Assembly (NCBI GenBank): GCA_949295115.1
Contig: CASFJU010000013.1
Span: forward strand, 1 to 64,000
DNA from: an uncultured Phascolarctobacterium sp.
Lineage (GTDB): Bacteria; Bacillota; Negativicutes; Acidaminococcales; Acidaminococcaceae
Reading direction: 5' to 3'
DNA: 64,000 nt
Below the pieces are notes generated by a model. It was not told the origin of the DNA and made no database searches. It saw only the letters and a list, made by a program, of their open reading frames with translations. Every line of letters begins with the position of its first letter. Position 1 is the first letter of the stretch. Both the position numbers and the translations under genes were made by a program. Positions 26,668 through 36,047 of this stretch are shown here, one piece after another.

Positions 26668-27444
26668 ATGGAAGATGCTGTTTTATTTGCTGTGAAAGAC
26701 CATGTGGCAACCATTACGCTGAACCGCCCGCAGAGTTTGAACTCGATGAACGACGCGCTGATTGACGGTTTGCATGCCGCGCTTGACAAGGTTGAGCAGG
26801 ATGCTGATATCCGCTGCGCCGTACTTACGGGCAACGGCAAAGCGTTCTGTGCCGGCGGCGACCTGCCGTTTTTAGAGGCGCTGCCCGATGCTGCCAGCCG
26901 CCGAGCTTTCATCATTAAAGTCGGCGCTGTAGCCAAACGCATTACCGCCATGGATAAACCGTTTATCGCCATGGTTAACGGCGTTGCGGCAGGCGCAGGC
27001 GTTAATTTAATGCTGGCGTGCGATTTGGTTTACGCCGTAAGCACCGCGCGTTTTGCGCAAAGCTTTGCCAAAGTCGGTTTAATACCGGATTGCGGCGGCC
27101 TGTACTTTTTGCCGAAGGCAGTGGGCCTGCACCGCGCCAAAGAATTAATGTTTACCGCCGATTTGATTGACGCTGCCACGGCAGAACGCTTCGGCATGCT
27201 GAACCATGTCTGCGAAGACGACGCCCTTGCAGGCGAAGTTGAAAAAATGGCGGCACGCCTTGCCGCGTCAAGCCCGCTTTCGCTGGCGCTGATTAAAAAA
27301 TACATCAACAACACGGCGATGAGCCTTGACGATGTGCTTGACACCGAAGCCGTTGCGCAGACGCTGTGCATGGCTACGGAGGACTGCAAGGAAGGCATTG
27401 CGGCGTTTAAGGAAAAACGCGCGCCCAAATTCACCGGTAAATAA
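26668..27444 (+). CDS. Enoyl-CoA hydratase/isomerase family protein
   Basis: A 258-residue crotonase-fold protein. The oxyanion hole segments are GKAFCAGGDLPFLEAL near residue 56 and NGVAAGAGVNLMLACDLVYA near residue 105. The active-site region SFAKVGLIPDCGGLYFLP follows. One or both catalytic acids of true hydratases are not obvious, so it may be an isomerase or another crotonase activity. AAGGAGG sits before the ATG. It follows codY by 28 bases and ends at a terminator, so it may share the xerC-codY transcript. The acyl-CoA substrate is unknown. Confidence 0.88.
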   Translation: MEDAVLFAVKDHVATITLNRPQSLNSMNDALIDGLHAALDKVEQDADIRCAVLTGNGKAFCAGGDLPFLEALPDAASRRAFIIKVGAVAKRITAMDKPFIAMVNGVAAGAGVNLMLACDLVYAVSTARFAQSFAKVGLIPDCGGLYFLPKAVGLHRAKELMFTADLIDAATAERFGMLNHVCEDDALAGEVEKMAARLAASSPLSLALIKKYINNTAMSLDDVLDTEAVAQTLCMATEDCKEGIAAFKEKRAPKFTGK

Positions 27445-27457
27445 ATATTGTTAAAAT

Positions 27458-27490
27458 CGGGGCTGGTTTTTACAGTCCCGTTTCTTTTTT
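27458..27490 (+). terminator. Rho-independent terminator after the enoyl-CoA hydratase gene
   Basis: CGGGGCTG and CAGTCCCG pair with one G-T around a seven-base loop, and a T-rich tail follows. Confidence 0.85.
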
Positions 27491-27543
27491 TATAAAAATA
27501 TTGTATAATTATATTATTGCTTAATTGTTTTGTGGAGGGACCA

Positions 27544-28164
27544 ATGTTTGATTTTGGCTCAATGATTTATACGGTACCGGCACTTTTAATTGCCATTACC
27601 ATACATGAATATGCCCACGCCGTTACGGCGGACGCCATGGGCGACCCGACGCCGCGTTATCTGGGACGCTTAACCTTTAACCCGCTGGCGCATCTGGATA
27701 TTTTAGGCGCTGTTATGCTGGCGCTGTTCCACTTCGGCTGGGCCAAGCCCGTTGCCATTAACCCCAATAACTTCCGCAACAGGCGCGAAGGCATGATAAA
27801 GGTATCGCTGGCAGGGCCTGCGGCCAATTTGTTTTTGTGCTTTTTAGCGGCGCTGATTATGGTTGTGATGGGCAAGTTTAAGGTTTTAACGCCGGGCGTA
27901 AGCGCGTTTTTGCTGTGGACCATGCAGTACAACGTATGGTTTGCCTTTTTTAACCTGCTGCCGATACCGCCGCTGGACGGTTCGCGCCTGCTGGATGAAT
28001 TTTTGCCGCCTGCTACGGCGTATAAGTATAACTCCTTCGTCGGCGCGTATGGCTTGTACATTTTAATTGCGCTGGTTGCCAGCGGCCTTATTAGTTACAT
28101 CATCACCCCGTTTGCCATGGCGTACCTTGATTTGGTAAACCTTGTGCTGGGCATCTTTTTTTAA
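27544..28164 (+). CDS. Site-2 protease family protein (M50, rhomboid-like membrane protease)
   Basis: An intramembrane zinc metalloprotease of 206 residues. The zinc-binding motif HEYAH (ITIHEYAHAVTADAMGD) lies in the first membrane segment near residue 20. The second conserved part FNLLPIPPLDGSRLL holds the third ligand Asp. About five hydrophobic helices are seen. GGAGG precedes the ATG. It is the short type without a PDZ domain, common in Firmicutes, often near scpA as here. The substrate is unknown. Confidence 0.92.
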   Translation: MFDFGSMIYTVPALLIAITIHEYAHAVTADAMGDPTPRYLGRLTFNPLAHLDILGAVMLALFHFGWAKPVAINPNNFRNRREGMIKVSLAGPAANLFLCFLAALIMVVMGKFKVLTPGVSAFLLWTMQYNVWFAFFNLLPIPPLDGSRLLDEFLPPATAYKYNSFVGAYGLYILIALVASGLISYIITPFAMAYLDLVNLVLGIFF

Positions 28165-28210
28165 AAAACTATAAAGGATTTTGGCGCAGCAACGCGCCGA
28201 AGCGTAATTT

Positions 28211-28936
28211 ATGGCAGAACTTTCCTTAAAAGTAAGTGATTTTGAAGGCCCGCTGGACCTTTTAATACATTTAATCGAAAAAGACAAAATAGATATTTAC
28301 GATATCCCAATCGCGGAGATTACCGAGCAGTACATTGCGTATTTATCCGCCATGGCGGAGTTTGACATGGAGATTGCCAGCGAGTTTCTGGTAATGGCGG
28401 CGACGCTGCTGCAGATAAAATCGCGCATGCTGCTGCCGAAGCCAGCGCCCGAAACGGACGAGGACGAAGCAGACCCGCGCACCATGCTGGTTGAGATGCT
28501 GATTGAATACCGCCGGATTAAAGCCTGTGCCGCACAGCTTTTGGAGATGAAGGAACAGGCAGCGCGCTACGTTTGCCGCAGGCCGCTTGCCGAAGGCAAA
28601 ATTACACGCCACATTGCCCAGTACAGCGCGGGCGACCTTGTTAAAACCATGCTGGCGCTGATGGCTGCAAGCAGCGAAGTTACCGCTTATATTGAGCGGC
28701 AGGAGTTCAGCGTGCAGGAGAAAATGGCGGAGATTGTAAGCCTTTTGAAGCACCGCCTGAACGGCGTGGAGTTTAAAGAAGTGTTCAGCCGCACGGGCAG
28801 CCGCAGCGAAAAAATTGCCGGATTCCTGGCACTGCTGGAGCTGTTAAAGCTGAACGTAATAAGCATTACGCAGACGGAACCGTTTGCGCCGATTTATATT
28901 TTCCTGCACCGGGAGGACGAAAACCATGTTTCATGA
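28211..28936 (+). CDS. scpA: Segregation and condensation protein A
   Basis: The kleisin subunit that bridges the SMC dimer in bacterial condensin. The 241-residue protein shows SLKVSDFEGPLDLLIHLIEK and DIYDIPIAEITEQYIAYL at the N-terminus, the diagnostic ScpA region. AATLLQIKSRMLLP follows, and a C-terminal winged helix (KIAGFLALLELLKLNVI) closes the protein. It overlaps scpB by 11 bases, so the two condensin subunits are coupled. smc itself is not in the window. Confidence 0.96.
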   Translation: MAELSLKVSDFEGPLDLLIHLIEKDKIDIYDIPIAEITEQYIAYLSAMAEFDMEIASEFLVMAATLLQIKSRMLLPKPAPETDEDEADPRTMLVEMLIEYRRIKACAAQLLEMKEQAARYVCRRPLAEGKITRHIAQYSAGDLVKTMLALMAASSEVTAYIERQEFSVQEKMAEIVSLLKHRLNGVEFKEVFSRTGSRSEKIAGFLALLELLKLNVISITQTEPFAPIYIFLHREDENHVS

Positions 28937-29513
28937 TTATTTACAAGGCTCGCTGGAGGCGCTGCTTTTTGCCGCGGGCGAACCACTGACGGTAGCGCAG
29001 ATTGCCGAAATCATGCAGCTTGATAAACCGCAGGTGTGGGAGCTGCTGACGCTTTTAGAAGAAAGCTATAACGAAGAAAGCCGCGGGCTGTGCCTGCGCA
29101 AGGTTGCGGGCGGCTATCAGCTGTGCGCTAAACCCCAGCATTACGAGCTTTTAAAGCAGCTTGAAAAAGTGCAGGAGGTTAAGCTTTCCGCAGCGGCGAT
29201 GGAAACGCTGGCGATTGTGGCCTTTAAGCAGCCGGTAACGCGTAGCGAGATGGAAGCAATCCGCGGCGTTAAGGTAGACGGCGTTGTCAACACGCTTTTA
29301 GATTACGGCCTGATATGCGAAGCAGGGCGCAAGGATGCGCTGGGCCACCCGATTTTATACGCAACAACCGATAAATTTTTACTGACCTTCGGGCTGAGCT
29401 CGCTGAAGGATTTGCCCGCCATGCCGGACGAGGAAAACAGCGGCGAGCCGGAGCAGATATCGCTTTTGGACAGCCTGAAGGACGAAATTATAAACGATAA
29501 CGGAGCAGTTTAA
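28926..29513 (+). CDS. scpB: Segregation and condensation protein B
   Basis: The partner of ScpA in the SMC condensin, made of two winged-helix domains. The 195-residue protein has LEALLFAAGEPLTVAQIAEI and ETLAIVAFKQPVTRSEMEAI, then YGLICEAGRKDALGHPILYAT, which are characteristic. The internal ATG giving MFHDYLQGSLEAL is used. A longer upstream open frame lies within scpA and has no ribosome-binding site. The stop overlaps the next start in TAATG. Confidence 0.96.
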   Translation: MFHDYLQGSLEALLFAAGEPLTVAQIAEIMQLDKPQVWELLTLLEESYNEESRGLCLRKVAGGYQLCAKPQHYELLKQLEKVQEVKLSAAAMETLAIVAFKQPVTRSEMEAIRGVKVDGVVNTLLDYGLICEAGRKDALGHPILYATTDKFLLTFGLSSLKDLPAMPDEENSGEPEQISLLDSLKDEIINDNGAV

Positions 29514-30241
29514 TGGAAGAACGCTTACAGAAAGTGCTGGCGGCTGCGGGCGTGGCCTCGCGGCGCGAAGCAGAAAAATACATACTGGACGGCAGGGTGA
29601 AGGTCAACGGTAAAACCGTAAAGGAGCTTGGCACCAAGGTTGGCGAAAAATGCTTTATCACCGTGGACGGCAAGCCCATTAAGCGTGAGCGCAAGGCTTA
29701 CTACCTGTTTTACAAGCCGCGCGGCGTGGTTACCACGATGAGCGACCCGCAGGGCAGGCGCACCATTGCCGATTACGTTAAGGATTTGCCGCAGCGCGTG
29801 TTTCCGGTCGGCAGGCTGGATTACAACACCGAAGGGCTGCTGCTTTTAACCAACGACGGCGCACTGGCGCAGGGCTTGATGCACCCCAGCCACGAGGTAA
29901 ACAAAACCTACCGCGTGGGTGTGCCGGGCATTGTGCCGCAGGAAAAACTGGACATGCTGCGCATCGGCGTAAAGCTGGACGACGGCATGACGGCACCGGC
30001 GGTGGTAACGCTTTTGGAATACGACCATGCGCGCAACATGACGCTGTTTGATATAACAATCCACGAAGGGCGCAACAGGCAAATCCGCCGCATGTGCGAT
30101 TATATCGGTTTCCCCGTGCGCAACCTTAAACGCATCAAGTTCGGCACGTTAAGCCTTAAAGGCTTGAGCAAGGGCAAAATGCGCGAGCTGGATGACGCTG
30201 AAGTGGAAAATTTAAAAAAGGCGGCGCTGATAAATGGCTAA
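29513..30241 (+). CDS. rluB: Ribosomal large-subunit pseudouridine synthase RluB-type
   Basis: Converts a specific uridine of 23S rRNA to pseudouridine. The 242-residue protein has an N-terminal S4 RNA-binding domain (ERLQKVLAAAGVASRREAEK) and the RsuA/RluB catalytic domain with GRLDYNTEGLLLLTNDG, whose Asp is the catalytic residue, and HEGRNRQIRRMCDYIG. Overlapping starts and stops tie it to scpB upstream and the flavoprotein downstream. The scpA-scpB-rluB order is common in Firmicutes. Confidence 0.95.
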   Translation: MEERLQKVLAAAGVASRREAEKYILDGRVKVNGKTVKELGTKVGEKCFITVDGKPIKRERKAYYLFYKPRGVVTTMSDPQGRRTIADYVKDLPQRVFPVGRLDYNTEGLLLLTNDGALAQGLMHPSHEVNKTYRVGVPGIVPQEKLDMLRIGVKLDDGMTAPAVVTLLEYDHARNMTLFDITIHEGRNRQIRRMCDYIGFPVRNLKRIKFGTLSLKGLSKGKMRELDDAEVENLKKAALING

Positions 30242-31475
30242 GGTAATTGTCATCGGCGGCGGGGCGGCAGGCTTACTGGCAGGCATTGCCGCTGCACAGA
30301 ACGGCGCGCAGACAACGATAATTGAAAAAATGCGCCGTCCCGGCAAAAAAATGCTGATTACCGGCAAGGGGCGCTGCAATATTACCAATAACTGCGATTT
30401 GCAGGAGATTATCAAAAACATCCCCGGCAACGGGCGCTTTTTAAACAGCGCGCTGCGCCGCTTTACCAATCAGGATATTGTGCAGCTGTTGGAGGACAAC
30501 GGGCTGCCGACGAAGGTTGAACGCGGCGGCAGGGTATTCCCTGTCAGCGATAAGGCTGTGGACGTGGTTGACACGCTGGTTAAAATTTTTAAGGATTACG
30601 GCGGCAGGCTGCTTTTGGATACCAAAGTAAAAAGCATTGCGGCGGAGTTCGGTAAAATTAAAGGCGTGGTGACGGAGGACGGTCAGCGCTTTGAAGCGGA
30701 CGCCGTAATACTGGCGGCGGGCGGCTCGTCCTATCCCGGTACGGGCAGCGACGGCAGCGGCGTTAAGCTTGCCAAAGCCGTGGGGCACAGCATTGTGCCG
30801 TTAAAACCGTGCCTGGTGCCGCTGGAAAGCGATTCGCCCTATATACCAGATTTGCAGGGCTTAAGCCTGCGCAATATCGAAGGCACTGTATACGCCGAGG
30901 GCAAAAAAATCGGCGCGGAATTTGGCGAGATGCTGTTTACGCATTTCGGCGTTTCCGGACCGATAATCCTTTCGCTGAGCAAATGCGTGGCAGAAGCCAT
31001 CGCCGCGGGCGCGCAGGATATTGAACTGCACATTGATTTAAAGCCCGCGCTTGATAAAGACAAGCTGGACGCGCGTTTGCAGCGCGATTTTGTGCAGTAC
31101 AGCCGCAAGCAGATGGCTAACGGCATGAAGGATTTGCTGCCGCAGCGTTTAATTGCGCCGGTGCTGGACGAAGCCTTTATTGATGAGGAAAAATTCGTCA
31201 ACCAGCTTTCGCGCGCTGAACGCCAGCGCATAGTTGATGTGCTAAAGGCGTTTGTGGTGCCCATTACCGGCACGCGCCCTTTGGCAGAGGCGATTGTTAC
31301 GGCGGGCGGCGTAAGTTTGAAAGAGATTGACCCGAAAACGATGGAATCCAAACTGGTAAAAGGCCTGTTTATTGCGGGCGAGGTTATGGACATCGACGGT
31401 TATACAGGCGGCTACAATTTGCAGGCGGCGTTTTCAACAGGCTATGCCGCGGGCACGTTTGCCGCACAAATATAA
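30234..31475 (+). CDS. HI0933/YhiN-family FAD-dependent oxidoreductase
   Basis: A 413-residue flavoprotein of unknown substrate. It opens with VIVIGGGAAGLLAGIAAAQNGA and KMLITGKGRCNITNNC, the signature of the family, and ends with IAGEVMDIDGYTGGYNLQAAF and GYAAGTFAA. The start overlaps rluB by 8 bases. A role in cell-wall or tRNA metabolism has been suggested for relatives but is not shown. It lies in the scpA-to-fni operon. Confidence 0.9.
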   Translation: MAKVIVIGGGAAGLLAGIAAAQNGAQTTIIEKMRRPGKKMLITGKGRCNITNNCDLQEIIKNIPGNGRFLNSALRRFTNQDIVQLLEDNGLPTKVERGGRVFPVSDKAVDVVDTLVKIFKDYGGRLLLDTKVKSIAAEFGKIKGVVTEDGQRFEADAVILAAGGSSYPGTGSDGSGVKLAKAVGHSIVPLKPCLVPLESDSPYIPDLQGLSLRNIEGTVYAEGKKIGAEFGEMLFTHFGVSGPIILSLSKCVAEAIAAGAQDIELHIDLKPALDKDKLDARLQRDFVQYSRKQMANGMKDLLPQRLIAPVLDEAFIDEEKFVNQLSRAERQRIVDVLKAFVVPITGTRPLAEAIVTAGGVSLKEIDPKTMESKLVKGLFIAGEVMDIDGYTGGYNLQAAFSTGYAAGTFAAQI

Positions 31476-31492
31476 AAACAGGTGGGGATAAA

Positions 31493-32161
31493 ATGAATGC
31501 ACAAAAACCGGTAATTGCCATCGACGGGCCGGCGGGCGCTGGCAAAAGCACCATCGCCAAGCTGGTGGCAGGCAAACTTGGTTATATTTATATCGATACG
31601 GGCGCAATGTACCGCTCCGTGGCATGGAGGTTTCTGCAAAGCGGCGAAGCATTCAGCCCGGAGCTGGCGGAAAAACTGGCGCGCAGTATGGTTATCACCT
31701 TTAAGCCGGAAGCAAGCGTGAACCGCGTGTTTGTGGACGGCACGGAGGTAACGGACGCTATCCGCTCGCCGGAGGTTACGGCTATTGTTTCCAAAGTATC
31801 CGCCGTGGGCGGCGTGCGCGAGGAAATGGTGAACCAGCAGCGCCGTATGGGTGAAGCGGGCGGCGTGGTAATGGACGGGCGCGATATCGGTACGGTGGTG
31901 TTCCCCCATGCGCAGGTTAAGATTTTTTTGACGGCCAGCGTAAAAGAGCGTGCTATGCGCCGCTATAAGGAAATGCTTGCCAAGGGCGAGCAGGTTGATT
32001 TGGCGGAGCTGGAACAGCAGATTGCCGAGCGTGACCGCCAGGACAGCGAACGCGAAATTTCCCCGCTGAAAAAGGCGGACGACGCTGAATTTTTAGATAC
32101 CTCTGACATGACTATTGACGAAGTGGCAGAGCATATTTTGCAAAAAGTACAGGAGAAATAA
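31493..32161 (+). CDS. cmk: Cytidylate kinase
   Basis: Phosphorylates CMP and dCMP with ATP. The 222-residue protein has P-loop IDGPAGAGKSTIAKLVA near residue 10, YIDTGAMYRSVAWRF, and MDGRDIGTVVFPHA with KIFLTASVKERAMRRY. The substrate insert DRQDSEREISPLKKADDA is typical. GGTGGGG precedes the ATG. It is followed directly by plsC, as in many Firmicutes. Confidence 0.97.
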   Translation: MNAQKPVIAIDGPAGAGKSTIAKLVAGKLGYIYIDTGAMYRSVAWRFLQSGEAFSPELAEKLARSMVITFKPEASVNRVFVDGTEVTDAIRSPEVTAIVSKVSAVGGVREEMVNQQRRMGEAGGVVMDGRDIGTVVFPHAQVKIFLTASVKERAMRRYKEMLAKGEQVDLAELEQQIAERDRQDSEREISPLKKADDAEFLDTSDMTIDEVAEHILQKVQEK

Positions 32162-32162
32162 G

Positions 32163-32750
32163 ATGCTGTATTCTTTTTTAGATGTGGTGCTGGGTATTTT
32201 GTTCCGCATTTTTCTGCGGCTTGAAGTACACGGCGCGGAAAATATCCCCAAAACAGGGCCGCTGGTTATTGCCAGCAACCATTTAAGCCTGCTGGACCCG
32301 CCTGTTATCGGCGTGGCGGCGCCCCGCAAGGTGCATTTTATGGCCAAGCAGGAACTGTTTGTGCCGGTGTTGGGGTATATTTACAAAACTCTGGGCGCGT
32401 TCCCTGTTAAGCGCGGCGGCGCGGACAGGGCAGCCATTAAACACGGAATCGAGATTCTGCAAAGCGGCGAGGTGCTGGCGATATTCCCGGAAGGGACGCG
32501 CAGCAAAACAGGGCAGCTTGGCAAGCTTGAACCGGGCGCTTTGATGATGGCGGGCAAAAGCAATGCCGTTATTGTGCCGACCGCGGTAAGCGGCACGGAT
32601 ATTAAACGCTGCGGCAGGCTGTGGCCCAAGGTTACGGTGCGTTTTGGCACGCCGGTGCCGTTCCCGCCGGTCGGTTTAAGCAAAGAGGTTTTGCAGGATT
32701 TGACAGATAAATTGACAGCAGACATTAAAGCTCTGCAGGGAGTGAAGTAA
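32163..32750 (+). CDS. plsC: 1-acyl-sn-glycerol-3-phosphate acyltransferase
   Basis: Adds the second acyl chain to make phosphatidic acid in membrane lipid synthesis. The 195-residue protein has the HX4D motif in SNHLSLLDPPVIG, then AKQELFVPVLG, and FPEGTRSKTG. A hydrophobic N-terminal stretch (MLYSFLDVVLGILFRIF) anchors it. The ATG lies one base after the cmk stop. The next gene starts immediately after its own stop codon. Confidence 0.94.
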   Translation: MLYSFLDVVLGILFRIFLRLEVHGAENIPKTGPLVIASNHLSLLDPPVIGVAAPRKVHFMAKQELFVPVLGYIYKTLGAFPVKRGGADRAAIKHGIEILQSGEVLAIFPEGTRSKTGQLGKLEPGALMMAGKSNAVIVPTAVSGTDIKRCGRLWPKVTVRFGTPVPFPPVGLSKEVLQDLTDKLTADIKALQGVK

Positions 32751-34820
32751 ATGCAGGTGTTTATAGCCGAACCGTGCGGTTTTTGCTACGGCGTCAAGCG
32801 TGCGGTGGAAATGGCGCGCGGCGAGTGCGGCAAGGAAGGCAACCCGGCGACGCTGGGGCCTTTAATCCATAACCCGCAGCTGATTGACGAGCTTGCGCAG
32901 AAGGGCGTGGGCTGCAAGGACAGCCTTGATGATTTTGCAAATGGCGATACGGTTATTTTCCGTTCGCACGGTGTCGGGCCCGAAATTTATGAAAAAGCGG
33001 AAGCAAAGGACCTGAAAATTTGCGACGCGACCTGCCCGCATGTGCGCGCGGCGCAGTTAAAAGCCAAAAAATTAGCCGATGAAGGGTACTTTGTGATAAT
33101 TATCGGAGAAAAAAATCATCCTGAAGTAAAAAGTATCTCGGCATGGGCAGGAAAACATGCTATAATAGTAGAATATAATAAAGATATTGCCGGTATACCC
33201 GTTGCAGATAAATATGGCGTAATCATCCAGACGACTTTCGAGCTGGCCAGATTTGAAGAACTGCTGGCCGCAATTAAGGAAGCGCGCCCCGGAGAGTACA
33301 AAGTAGAAAAAACTATCTGCAATGCGACCAGCGAACGCCAGAACGCGGCGGCTGAGCTTGCCGCTAAGGTTGACGCTTTTATCGTTATCGGCGGTAAAAA
33401 CAGCGCTAATACAAGGCACTTATATGATATTGTTGCCCGGCGCTGTAAAATCGCATACCACATCGAAACAGCTGCGGAATTAAAACCGGAAATGTTCAGT
33501 GGTTGCACCAAAATCGGAATTACGGCCGGTGCTTCGACGCCGGACCGATTAATCAAGGAGGCTTTATTTGTAATGGAAAACATGGAAAACATGGACTTTG
33601 GAAGCATGCTGGAGGAGAGCTGGGAAAACAATGACATTTACCCCGGCAAAATCGTGAAGGCAACTGTAATTCAAAAGGACAAGGATGAAGTTTATGTAGA
33701 CTTTGGCTATATGAAAGAGGGCGCAATCGCTTACAGCGAATGGGCTGCAGGCGACCCCGAAGAAGTTGCAAAAACCATCAATGTTGGCGACGAAGTGGAA
33801 GCTAAGGTTATTCCTGGCACTTCCAAAGATGATTTCGTTCGTCTGTCCAAAATCCGCGCTGAGCAGGATGCTGCGTGGAAAAACGTTCCCGAACTGGCTG
33901 AAGGCGAAAAACGCCCGGCTACCGTTAAAGTTCTGCGCGTAATCAAAAACCGCCAGAAAAACATCGTCGGCCTTGCCGTTGCCGTTGAAGGCGTTGAAGG
34001 CTTTATGCCGGCATCCCACGTTGAACTGCGCCGCGTAGAGGACTTCACCCCGTACATCGGCCAGGAGCTGGAAGCTGAAATTATTGAAGTTGACACCGCT
34101 AAAAAACGCCTTGTAGTAAGCCGCCGCGATTTGCTGCGCGCTGAACGCGAAGCTAAAGCACAGGCATGGCGCGAAGCTAAGGCTGCACGCATTGCCGCTG
34201 CCAAAGAAGCACGCGAAGCTGCCGAAGAAGAAGCATACAACAGCGTTGAAGAAGGCCAGGTTGTACCGGGCAAAGTTCTGCGCATTGCTGATTTCGGCCT
34301 GTTTGTAGAAGTAGGCAAAGGCCTTGTAGGCCTTGTTCACAACACCGAACTTTCCTGGGACCGCAGCGTTAAAGCGAAAGATTTTGAACCCGAAACCGAA
34401 GTTACCGTTCTGGTTAAAAAGATTGACCGCGAAGCAAAACGCGTTGCACTCAGCATTAAAGCAACTCAGGAAGATCCGTGGGTAACCGAAGCCAACGCTC
34501 TGCCGGAAGGCGCTATCGTTAAAGGCATCGTAACCCGCTTCCTGCCCTTCGGCGCTATCGTTAAAGTAACCGACAGGGTAGAAGGCCTTGTACATGTTTC
34601 CGAAATTGCCGACACCCGCGTTGAAAAACCGGAAGACGTTTTGGAAGCAGGCCAGGAAGTTGTTGTTAAAGTTATCAAAAAAGACATGGAACACAAAAAA
34701 ATCGGCCTGAGCATTGCCAAAGCTGCCAAAGAAAAAGAAAAAGCCGAATACAGCGCTTATCTTAACAGCAATCCGGAACTGACTCAGGACCTTTCCGAAC
34801 AGCTTGACACTTTGAAATAA
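32751..34820 (+). CDS. ispH: Fused IspH (HMBPP reductase) and ribosomal protein S1
   Basis: The first ~280 residues are IspH, the iron-sulfur enzyme of the last MEP-pathway step, with Cys in EPCGFCYGVKRAVEMA, ICDATCPHV and TICNATSERQ, and SANTRHLYDIV. The rest (about 300-689) is ribosomal protein S1 with four S1 repeats: GKIVKATVIQKDKDEVYVDF, ATVKVLRVIKNRQKNIVG, VPGKVLRIADFGLFVEVGKG and VKGIVTRFLPFGAIVKVTD. The middle has an Ala/Glu/Arg-rich helical linker. The single open frame without stops shows a true fusion, which is known in Negativicutes and some Clostridia. It starts right after the plsC stop. Fni, the isomerase for the product, is next. Confidence 0.95.
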   Translation: MQVFIAEPCGFCYGVKRAVEMARGECGKEGNPATLGPLIHNPQLIDELAQKGVGCKDSLDDFANGDTVIFRSHGVGPEIYEKAEAKDLKICDATCPHVRAAQLKAKKLADEGYFVIIIGEKNHPEVKSISAWAGKHAIIVEYNKDIAGIPVADKYGVIIQTTFELARFEELLAAIKEARPGEYKVEKTICNATSERQNAAAELAAKVDAFIVIGGKNSANTRHLYDIVARRCKIAYHIETAAELKPEMFSGCTKIGITAGASTPDRLIKEALFVMENMENMDFGSMLEESWENNDIYPGKIVKATVIQKDKDEVYVDFGYMKEGAIAYSEWAAGDPEEVAKTINVGDEVEAKVIPGTSKDDFVRLSKIRAEQDAAWKNVPELAEGEKRPATVKVLRVIKNRQKNIVGLAVAVEGVEGFMPASHVELRRVEDFTPYIGQELEAEIIEVDTAKKRLVVSRRDLLRAEREAKAQAWREAKAARIAAAKEAREAAEEEAYNSVEEGQVVPGKVLRIADFGLFVEVGKGLVGLVHNTELSWDRSVKAKDFEPETEVTVLVKKIDREAKRVALSIKATQEDPWVTEANALPEGAIVKGIVTRFLPFGAIVKVTDRVEGLVHVSEIADTRVEKPEDVLEAGQEVVVKVIKKDMEHKKIGLSIAKAAKEKEKAEYSAYLNSNPELTQDLSEQLDTLK

Positions 34821-34837
34821 TTTTACGGTGGTATTGA

Positions 34838-35875
34838 ATGTCGCGCGAACAGAGGAAACTTGACCATATCAAATACGCGTTAAAGCTTGGCGACGGTCCG
34901 CAGACAAGCGGCCTTGAGCATGTGCATTTTGTGCATAACTGCCTGCCCGAGCTTAACCCGCAGGATATCAGCCTTTCCTCACGGTTCGGCGGCATTCTGC
35001 TTTTATCGCCCTTTTTAATCAACGCCGTTACCGGTGGGGCAGAGGCCGTTACCGAAATCAACCGCCGTCTGGCGCAGGCCGCAAAAAAAGCAGGCGCGGT
35101 GCTGGCAGTAGGTTCGCAGTACGGTGCGGTTAAGCGCAAAACCAATTATTACAGCTATGAGGTTGTGCGCGAGGAATACCCTGACGGCGTAATTTTTGCC
35201 AACACCAGCGCGCTGGCGACGCCGGAGGAAGCGCTGGAAGCCGTAAAGATGATTGACGCCGACGCACTGCAAATCCATTTGAACCCGGCACAGGAGCTTA
35301 TTATGCCAGAAGGCGACCGCGAGTTTAAAGGTTTGTTTGCCAATATGCAGCGCATTTTAGATAAATGCTGCGTGCCCGTTATTGTTAAGGAAACGGGCTG
35401 CGGCATAGCGGCGCGGCAGGTTAAGCAGCTTTTAAAGGCAGGCTTTACTTGTTTTGACGTTGGAGGCGCGGGCGGCACAAACTTTCCGGCTATTGAAGCG
35501 GCACGCTACGGCGGTACCACGCTTTTAAACAGCTGGGGGCTTAACACGGCGCAGACTTTGCTGGAAACCGGCAGCGTATGCGGCAGCGAAGGCTATATAG
35601 CAGCAACCGGCGGCGTGCGCACGGGGCTTGACGCAGCAAAATGCCTGGCGCTTGGCGCCGATGTCATCGGCATGGCGGGCAATGTGCTGGCAGCAGCCGT
35701 TAATGACGGCGCAGACGCGGCGGCAGAGCTGATAACGCAGGCAGAGGACGAGCTGCGGCTGTTAATGCTTTTAACGGGCGCGCCCGATATCCGCAGTATG
35801 CGGACTAAGCCTTTGTATTTTACAGGCCAGCTGCTTGATTTTATGCAGTGCAAAAATAAACGGTATAACACTTAG
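34838..35875 (+). CDS. fni: Type 2 isopentenyl-diphosphate delta-isomerase
   Basis: An FMN- and NADPH-dependent enzyme that interconverts IPP and DMAPP. The 345-residue protein has RKLDHIKYALKLGDGP at the N-terminus, then PFLINAVTGGAEAVTEINR, LQIHLNPAQE and VIVKETGCGI. GGAGGTNFPAIEAARYG and TGGVRTGLDAAKCLALGAD bind FMN and phosphate. It is the last gene of the operon, directly after ispH, so the two enzymes that set the IPP/DMAPP balance are coupled. Its stop codon lies within the terminator stem. Confidence 0.96.
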   Translation: MSREQRKLDHIKYALKLGDGPQTSGLEHVHFVHNCLPELNPQDISLSSRFGGILLLSPFLINAVTGGAEAVTEINRRLAQAAKKAGAVLAVGSQYGAVKRKTNYYSYEVVREEYPDGVIFANTSALATPEEALEAVKMIDADALQIHLNPAQELIMPEGDREFKGLFANMQRILDKCCVPVIVKETGCGIAARQVKQLLKAGFTCFDVGGAGGTNFPAIEAARYGGTTLLNSWGLNTAQTLLETGSVCGSEGYIAATGGVRTGLDAAKCLALGADVIGMAGNVLAAAVNDGADAAAELITQAEDELRLLMLLTGAPDIRSMRTKPLYFTGQLLDFMQCKNKRYNT

Positions 35876-35887
35876 TTATACCGTTTT
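35859..35887 (+). terminator. Rho-independent terminator at the fni end
   Basis: Perfect 11-base arms AACGGTATAAC and GTTATACCGTT enclose five bases and are followed by TTAAT. The stem begins inside the last codons of fni. Confidence 0.8.
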
Positions 35888-36047
35888 AATATATTTGATT
35901 ATACTTTTGTTAAATTTTTAATTGGCGCAAGATAAATAATGCGGTTCGTAAATTTTGCTCCTTGTTCAGTCGCAAAATTTGCGTGGCTTCACTGGCACAA
36001 TTATAAACATCGCCTTTGGCTCGTTTCTAATTGGCGATTCAGCCAAA

